A DNA stretch of 6,736 nucleotides, taken from positions 1 through 6,736 of the forward strand of contig JAEORV010000087.1 in the NCBI GenBank assembly GCA_016840695.1. The letters run 5' to 3'. The translations under genes and the position numbers were made by a program. Of this stretch, positions 5,751-6,736 are shown piece by piece (the first letter of the stretch is position 1; each line of letters starts with the position of its first letter). Source of the stretch: Promethearchaeota archaeon. GTDB taxonomy: Archaea; Asgardarchaeota; Lokiarchaeia; Sigyniarchaeales; SOKP01. The notes beneath the pieces are model-generated. The model saw only the letters and a program-made list of their open reading frames with translations. It was not told the DNA's origin and did no database searches.

Positions 5751-6302
5751 ATGTCAGAAGAAAAAAAAAGTTTTGTTTTCAAATTGGCAATATTAGGAGA
5801 TGCTGGCGTAGGTAAAACATCATTAGTCAACCAGTATTGTGAGAATATCTTTAAAGAAGATTATCGCGCGACCATGGGCGTGCATCTCATTAAAAAAGAC
5901 ATCGAGCTTGAAAACATCAACTCTGTAGTACATCTAATACTCTGGGACATTGCAGGACAGGACGCGTATGAAAAAACGCGGCAAAAATACTACGATGGAT
6001 GCACGGGAGCATTACTGGTATATGATATCACTAGATATAATACGTTTAATAGTATCGAACAAAAATGGATTAAGGATTTCAGTAAGCACGTGAAAAGTAA
6101 TGTACCATACGTGTTAATTGGTAATAAAACAGATCTGGAGCAAGATAGAGGTGTCTTTTCAGAAGATGCCTTGAAATTTGCGAGCAAGATAAGTGCTGCC
6201 GATTTTCTTGAAACAAGCGCTAAATTGGGAGATAACGTGGAAGAAGCTTTTCTAAAATTGGTACAACAAATCTTAAGTAATCATGGCATCAAATTTGAAT
6301 GA
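5751..6302 (+). CDS. Rab/Ras-like small GTPase B with canonical G motifs
   Basis: This 183-residue protein is a Ras-superfamily GTPase with a complete motif set: G1 GDAGVGKTS (16-24), G2 T41 in YRATMGVH, G3 WDIAGQ (65-70) with the switch-II glutamine Q70, G4 NKTD (125-128) and G5 ETSAK (154-158). The WDIAGQ-x(n)-YYDGCTGALLVYDIT region is strongly Rab-like. It should bind and hydrolyse GTP, with regulators that are not identifiable here. No cysteine lies in the C-terminal tail, so lipid anchoring of the eukaryotic type is unlikely, as for many Asgard GTPases. The start follows a GAAGGA ribosome binding site at about 5737-5742, eight bases before the ATG. It is the downstream gene of the PPC operon and a paralogue of GTPase A, probably from a duplication that also left the PPC gene between them. 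The stop TGA overlaps an ATG, but that frame ends after 14 codons. Confidence 0.95.
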   Translation: MSEEKKSFVFKLAILGDAGVGKTSLVNQYCENIFKEDYRATMGVHLIKKDIELENINSVVHLILWDIAGQDAYEKTRQKYYDGCTGALLVYDITRYNTFNSIEQKWIKDFSKHVKSNVPYVLIGNKTDLEQDRGVFSEDALKFASKISAADFLETSAKLGDNVEEAFLKLVQQILSNHGIKFE

Positions 6303-6359
6303 GAAACTACAAAAAATCAAGAATTAATAATAAAAAGAATTAATTGGTGAATTTTAGTC

Positions 6360-6736
6360 ATAGAAGAGAATAAAGGAGAAGTAAGAAATAAAGTAGTAAC
6401 TGCACTTTTATTAGCATACCACGATGTACTTGACTATGATGGCTTGAAATCAATTTTGAAAGAAGCTAACATGCTTTTCTTAAAAGATATTAAAAATATC
6501 AATCCTGACGGCACTTTAGACTTTCTTTCTTTTAAGAAGATCATTGCCGCACAAAATATTCTCCTTTTCATGTCAGAAAATATACTGAAAGCAATAGGTA
6601 AAAAATTTTCATTCTACCTGTTTCCATTTGGAAAAGATTTCGATGAGATTGTACGCGAAATTAATGATTTAATAAAAACTGATTGGAGAGTCGAAATTAT
6701 TGATAGAACTGAAGATCAAATCGTCGTGAGAGTTGA
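6360..6736 (+). CDS. Unrecognised protein, weakly V4R/TRAPP-like, 3' truncated and without an ordinary start codon
   Basis: An open frame without stops runs from 6351 through the window end. The translated sequence looks like a real globular protein: KGEVRNKVVTALLLAYHDV, then a helical part with YDGLKSILKEANMLF, then GKKFSFYLFPFGKDF and a last alpha-beta part with DWRVEIIDRTEDQIVVRV. The order (helical first half, small G-x(n)-F helix, helix, two strands) resembles V4R-type domains, related to TRAPP/Bet3 and H-NOX folds. I offer this only as a weak lead. No ATG, GTG or TTG occurs in frame until TTG 6444 or ATG 6471, both of which would cut off the conserved-looking N-terminus. GGTG at 6346-6349 lies ten bases before an ATA at 6360, after which the text reads like a natural N-terminus (EENKGEV). 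Either ATA/ATT initiates, or an indel or sequence error removed the start. It lies 57 bp after GTPase B and may belong to the same operon. Confidence 0.55.
   Translation, partial: MEENKGEVRNKVVTALLLAYHDVLDYDGLKSILKEANMLFLKDIKNINPDGTLDFLSFKKIIAAQNILLFMSENILKAIGKKFSFYLFPFGKDFDEIVREINDLIKTDWRVEIIDRTEDQIVVRV

Noticed and set aside
5990..6187. Minus-strand frame opposite GTPase B
   Set aside because: It is antisense to the G4 region of a canonical GTPase.
6299..6343. ATG overlapping the GTPase B stop (ATGA), suggesting a coupled gene
   Set aside because: The frame ends after 14 Lys/Asn-rich codons and is not in frame with the following coding region.
1..6736. CRISPR arrays, tRNA or rRNA genes, insertion sequences
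   Set aside because: No regularly spaced repeats, cloverleaf-like segments, rRNA-like blocks, transposase motifs or terminal inverted repeats were seen on reading both strands.

Overview
The window most likely comes from an Asgard archaeon (Promethearchaeota). The main reasons are two Rab/Ras-type small GTPases encoded next to each other with intact eukaryote-like P-loop, NKxD and TSAK motifs, archaeal TATA-like promoter elements, U-tract terminators, GGTG ribosome binding sites, and AT-rich intergenic DNA. The lineage within Asgard cannot be decided from this sequence.

Left part (1-3209): the 5' end of a thiolase-like gene (SCP-x/archaeal type) points left. Diverging from it is a two-gene redox operon. 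It encodes an FAD enzyme of the VAO/PCMH type with a VAO-like C-terminus, followed 11 bp later by a protein with two 4Fe-4S sites and two CCG domains (GlcF/HdrD-like). Together they look like a soluble or membrane-associated dehydrogenase that passes electrons from FAD through Fe-S centres. The substrate is unknown, and the classic glycolate/lactate dehydrogenase signature GHxGDGNxH is not present. The operon ends in a strong T-tract.

Middle (3210-4622): a short, probably leaderless gene for a 53-residue two-CxxC zinc-ribbon-like protein at 3296-3457, then a convergent MoxR/NorQ-type AAA+ ATPase on the minus strand. A 203-bp AT-rich region separates this ATPase from the divergent GTPase gene. 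It holds a perfect 9-bp inverted repeat and a 14-bp direct repeat that contains two TATA boxes.

Right part (4623-6736): small GTPase A, a PPC/DUF296-domain protein, small GTPase B, and the start of an unrecognised protein that weakly resembles V4R/TRAPP-like folds. GTPase B has canonical G motifs. GTPase A has alanine in place of the invariant glycine of the DxxG motif and in a second P-loop glycine position, so the pair looks like one normal switch and one diverged switch. The PPC gene and GTPase B are 15 bp apart and probably co-transcribed. GTPase A and the PPC gene share a palindrome-like AARGATCTTT element exactly three bases before their ATG codons. The most interesting system here is this GTPase A / PPC / GTPase B / V4R-like cluster. 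A functional link between its members is inference from gene order.
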